Shown piece by piece: positions 60,934 through 64,000 of a DNA stretch of 64,000 nt. Numbering within the stretch: the stretch's first letter is position 1; each line of letters starts with the position of its first letter. Both the position numbers and the translations under genes were made by a program. This DNA is from Neisseria canis. Its GTDB lineage: Bacteria; Pseudomonadota; Gammaproteobacteria; Burkholderiales; Neisseriaceae. The stretch is taken from NCBI RefSeq assembly GCF_900636765.1, contig NZ_LR134313.1, forward strand, positions 1-64,000, read 5' to 3'. Below the pieces are notes generated by a model. That model was not told the DNA's origin. It was given only the letters and a program-made list of their open reading frames with translations, and did no database searches.

Positions 60934-63213
60934 TTATTGGCGCTGCGCATCCACAGCGGTTAATGCAATCATGTTCACAATCCGGCGTACGGTGGAAATA
61001 GGCGTAACGATATGCACGGGTTTATTCATGCCCATCAAAATCGGACCCACCGTGATGCCGTTGGTTGCATTCACACGCAACAAGTTATAGCTGATGTTAG
61101 CGGCTTCAACATTGGGCATAACCAGTAGATTGGCGGAACCGGTTAGCGTGGTTTCCGGATAAATGGATTTGCGCATATCTTCATCCATCGCCACGTCTGC
61201 CTGCATCTCACCGTCGATTTCCAATTCGGGATCCAGCTCCCGTATTATTTCGAGCGCACCCTGCATTTTCACGGCATCTTTATCTTGGCGCGAACCGTAG
61301 TTCGAGTTCGACACCAACGCCACCTTCGGCTTGATGCCGAACCGCTTCATTTCTTTGGCGCACATCAGGGTACCTTTAGCCAATTGCTCGGCATCCGGGT
61401 CTTCGTTGATATAAGTATCTGCAATAAAGAAATTGCCTTTATTGGAAATCAGCGCATTCATGGCAAATGCGTGTTTTTCAAGGTTGTTATAACCGATTAC
61501 TTCTTCAAAAATGCCGAAGTGGTCGTAAAAGCGCCCCATTGTGCCGCACAACATGCCGTCGGCATGACCCAAACGCACCATCAACGCACCAATCAAAGTG
61601 CTGTTGGCGCGTACGCGGCGGCGTGCCATTTCTTCGGTAACGCCTTTACGCTGACGCAAGCGGTAATATTCTTTCCAACTTTCTTCAAAGTGCGGGTTAT
61701 CGTCAATATCGATCAGCTCAAAATCGCGCCCCGGCTGAATAGTCAGGCCTTGCGACTGCAAACGCTCTTCGATCACTTTGCGCTGCCCCACCAAAATCGG
61801 GAAAGCCAGTTTTTGCGAAACCACTTGCTGCGCAGCGTGCAAAATACGCTCGTCTTCTCCCTCGGTCAGCACAATGCGTTTAATCTGTTTGCGCGCTTGA
61901 TTAAATATCGGACGCATAAACAGGCTGGTTTTGTAAACGAACTGGTGCAGCTTCTCAACATAGGCATCCATGTCGGTAATCGGACGGGTTGCCACGCCGG
62001 AATCCATTGCCGCCTGCGCCACAGCCGGCGCGATTTTCGCAATCAGACGCGGGTCGAACGGTTTCGGAATCAGATACTCCGGGCCGAAAGTCAGATCGGC
62101 ATCCTCATATGCACCCGCCACTTCCGCACTTGACTCAGCCATCGCCAAATCGGCAATCGCGCGCACACATGCCAACTTCATTTCTTCGTTGATGGTGGTT
62201 GCTCCCACATCCAGCGCGCCACGGAAAATGAACGGGAAACACAATACATTGTTCACTTGGTTGGGGAAATCCGAACGGCCCGTACCGATTACTACATCGG
62301 GGCGCGCAGCTTTGGCTTCAGGCGGCCAAATTTCAGGCTGCGGGTTCGCCAAAGCCAGTACGATAGGCTTGTCGTTCATGGTTTTGAGCATATCCACGCT
62401 CAAAAGATTCGGGCCGGAAAGGCCTAAGAAAATGTCTTTACCCACCACGGCATCGGCCAACACACGTTGCCCGTTATCTGCAATGGCATAGCGGATTTTA
62501 GATTCGTCCATGCGTTCGCGGTCTTCGCGAGTTTGGTAAATCACACCTTTTGAATCGCAAACCGTGATGTTTTCGGTTTTCATACCCAGCGCAACCAACA
62601 AATCCAAGCAGGCAATTGCGGCCGCACCGGCACCGGAACACACCAAACTCACATCGGCAATATTTTTGCCTACCACACGCAAGCCGTTGATTACCGCTGC
62701 TGCGGTGATGATCGCCGTACCGTGCTGGTCATCGTGGAATACGGGGATATTACAGCGTTCGCGCAGCTTTTTCTCGATATAGAAACATTCGGGCGCTTTA
62801 ATGTCTTCCAAATTGATACCGCCGAATGTCGGCTCCAAAGAAGCAATGATTTCCACCAATTTATCGGGGTCTGTTTCGTTTACTTCGATATCGAAAACAT
62901 CAATACCGGCAAACTTTTTAAACAAAACGCCTTTACCTTCCATCACGGGTTTACCGGCCAGCGCGCCGATATTGCCCAATCCCAACACAGCCGTACCGTT
63001 CGAAATCACCGCAACCAAATTGCCCCGTGCAGTATATTTGTAAGAGGCAAGCGGATCATTATAAATTTCCATACAAGGCGCCGCTACGCCGGGCGAGTAC
63101 GCCAACGAAAGGTCATACTGGGTGGCCAAAGGCTTGGTTGGTGCCACTTGAATCTTGCCCGGAAACGGGTATTCATGGAAATGAAGTGCTGCTTCTTTGA
63201 TTAAATCGTCCAT
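60934..63213 (-). CDS. maeB: NADP-dependent malic enzyme with PTA-like domain
   Basis: Decarboxylates malate to pyruvate, producing NADPH. Residues 1-420 are the malic enzyme part ([59 protein letters not shown]). Residues 430-759 are a phosphotransacetylase-like domain ([20 protein letters not shown]) that in MaeB serves regulation rather than catalysis. 759 residues, the normal large form. Monocistronic. Confidence 0.96.
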   Translation of the reverse strand: MDDLIKEAALHFHEYPFPGKIQVAPTKPLATQYDLSLAYSPGVAAPCMEIYNDPLASYKYTARGNLVAVISNGTAVLGLGNIGALAGKPVMEGKGVLFKKFAGIDVFDIEVNETDPDKLVEIIASLEPTFGGINLEDIKAPECFYIEKKLRERCNIPVFHDDQHGTAIITAAAVINGLRVVGKNIADVSLVCSGAGAAAIACLDLLVALGMKTENITVCDSKGVIYQTREDRERMDESKIRYAIADNGQRVLADAVVGKDIFLGLSGPNLLSVDMLKTMNDKPIVLALANPQPEIWPPEAKAARPDVVIGTGRSDFPNQVNNVLCFPFIFRGALDVGATTINEEMKLACVRAIADLAMAESSAEVAGAYEDADLTFGPEYLIPKPFDPRLIAKIAPAVAQAAMDSGVATRPITDMDAYVEKLHQFVYKTSLFMRPIFNQARKQIKRIVLTEGEDERILHAAQQVVSQKLAFPILVGQRKVIEERLQSQGLTIQPGRDFELIDIDDNPHFEESWKEYYRLRQRKGVTEEMARRRVRANSTLIGALMVRLGHADGMLCGTMGRFYDHFGIFEEVIGYNNLEKHAFAMNALISNKGNFFIADTYINEDPDAEQLAKGTLMCAKEMKRFGIKPKVALVSNSNYGSRQDKDAVKMQGALEIIRELDPELEIDGEMQADVAMDEDMRKSIYPETTLTGSANLLVMPNVEAANISYNLLRVNATNGITVGPILMGMNKPVHIVTPISTVRRIVNMIALTAVDAQRQ

Positions 63214-63532
63214 TTTGTTTTCAATCCTAAATATCTGTATTTTTTGTGGGGTGTAATTTGGTGTAACCGTAATGTTAACACGGGAGGCGGTTATAAGGTA
63301 AGGCTTTTGCTGCGCGCGCCTGCTGGTTTTAACGGTTTCCTATGATGGTTAAACCAACTTGTTCGGCAATACCTGCCGCCAAGCATTATTGAAAAACAGA
63401 TACCCCAAGCAAGCTTAAGCATAACTTATCATCAATCAAGCAAAATGCCTGTCTGAAAGTTTTCAGACAGGCATTTGGTATCATGGTCTCATATGAAACC
63501 AGAAAGAAACCGGTGTTTCGTTTGCCGAAATC
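63214..63532. other. Intergenic region upstream of maeB
   Basis: Holds the maeB promoter region and, at 63445-63474, a DUS pair (ATGCCTGTCTGAAAG and CTTTCAGACAGGCAT-like arms) that terminates the minus-strand FixH-like gene. Nothing else seen. Confidence 0.6.
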
Positions 63533-64000
63533 TCAGCTGCCGGCCTCCGGCAGTTTTTCCATGGGAGACAGCGTTAAAGCGTTGCCTTTGTTTACCAGCC
63601 ATTTATCTTCCACTCGCCATTTGCCGTCAGCATCCTCCACTCGCACATACCAATGCTTGGCAGGCGGAAGCGGTTTGAACACGGCGTGATATTCATATTT
63701 ATCGCCGGATAAGCCTCCCGAACCCGCTTGCAGCGTTACGGTTTGATCATCTGCCTGACGTGCAGGATGCATAAACAGAATATTAATCTTTTCTTTAGGA
63801 TTGAAATCGCCGCTGATAAATACTTTGGCCGCATCATTCGAAGGGCTGATCAACACTTGCGCCTGAATATTGCGCTTCTGTGCTTCCTGATCCCGCTCGA
63901 TTTGCAGGTTGATGTATTTACCGTCTTTATAATAGTCATCAATTACCAAGTCCGAATTATTGGTTTTGGCAATGAAGAAAGTGGCTGTCGCGGCCACCAC
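63533..64000 (-). CDS. FixH-like protein, 5' end outside the window
   Basis: 155 residues of the C-terminal part. It opens in a hydrophobic segment (VVAATATFFIAKTN) that is probably the end of a membrane helix, followed by DLVIDDYYKDGKYINLQIER, AKVFISGDFNPKEKINILFM and KHWYVRVEDADGKWRVE. This matches the FixH/CcoH family, which helps assemble cbb3-type cytochrome oxidase. The start lies beyond base 64000, where ccoNOP or related genes may be found. Confidence 0.78.
   Translation of the reverse strand: MVAATATFFIAKTNNSDLVIDDYYKDGKYINLQIERDQEAQKRNIQAQVLISPSNDAAKVFISGDFNPKEKINILFMHPARQADDQTVTLQAGSGGLSGDKYEYHAVFKPLPPAKHWYVRVEDADGKWRVEDKWLVNKGNALTLSPMEKLPEAGS

Overview
The window reads as the start of a Neisseriaceae chromosome. 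It opens inside dnaA, followed by dnaN. The strongest taxonomic clue is a 12-base word, TGCCTGTCTGAA, that occurs dozens of times, mostly as inverted pairs just downstream of genes. This matches the DNA uptake sequence (DUS) dialect I know as TG-wadDUS, described for Neisseria wadsworthii. Gene content fits a Neisseria close to that species (hisB with an N-terminal DNA-binding extension, a short MetN, Slam, Correia-type repeats, IS1655- and IS1016-like elements). The species call is inference.

Layout. 1-6800: dnaA (5' end missing), dnaN, a Correia-like element, ychF, a glycosyltransferase and tyrS. 6800-11850: an accessory block with two decayed IS copies in inverted orientation around a frameshifted surface lipoprotein gene, its likely outer-membrane translocator Slam, and an alkB-like gene broken by one stop codon. 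11850-13510: two inverted IS1595-family copies flanking tRNA-Glu. 13578-23400: rpiA, ispF, ispD, dnaQ, a heme-utilisation-like gene behind a possible Fur box, uspA, tcdA, a frameshifted SH3-domain gene, scpA, pncB, hemE and a third IS1595 copy. 23587-26840: cstA and its small partner, then an IS630-type remnant joined to a duplicated 3' end of pncB. 27540-34511: ybeY, corC, an unknown AT-rich gene with a poly-A frameshift, a lipoprotein, a DUF808 membrane protein, lnt and rpoH. 34662-40062: metNIQ and znuCBA transport operons on the minus strand. 40555-43870: a degraded IS1655-like element, a mirrored cluster of GGTTAC words, a pseudogene of a small ssDNA-binding protein and an IS481-type element, together the scar of an integrated element. 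43917-48143: a five-gene minus-strand operon encoding a FimV-like protein, a receiver-like protein, an MglA/conservon-type GTPase and two roadblock-type proteins. 48307-64000: rlmD, an L,D-transpeptidase, a DUF3579-GNAT fusion, a spermidine-dehydrogenase-like oxidoreductase, a his cluster (hisC-B-H-A-x-F), an LD-carboxypeptidase, a HIT protein, maeB and the 3' part of a FixH-like gene.

How it works together. Most of the window is housekeeping: replication, translation, heme, isoprenoid, histidine and NAD synthesis, and envelope maturation. Lnt finishes lipoproteins, which here include MetQ, the Slam substrate and several predicted lipoproteins. Metal and nutrient capture is represented by ZnuABC, MetNIQ and CstA. 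The part that looks least described is the GTPase/roadblock/FimV operon, which resembles a spatial-regulation or polarity switch. Several accessory genes are broken by single-base changes, often at homopolymers, while housekeeping genes are intact; decay under weak selection and uncorrected sequencing errors are both possible explanations.
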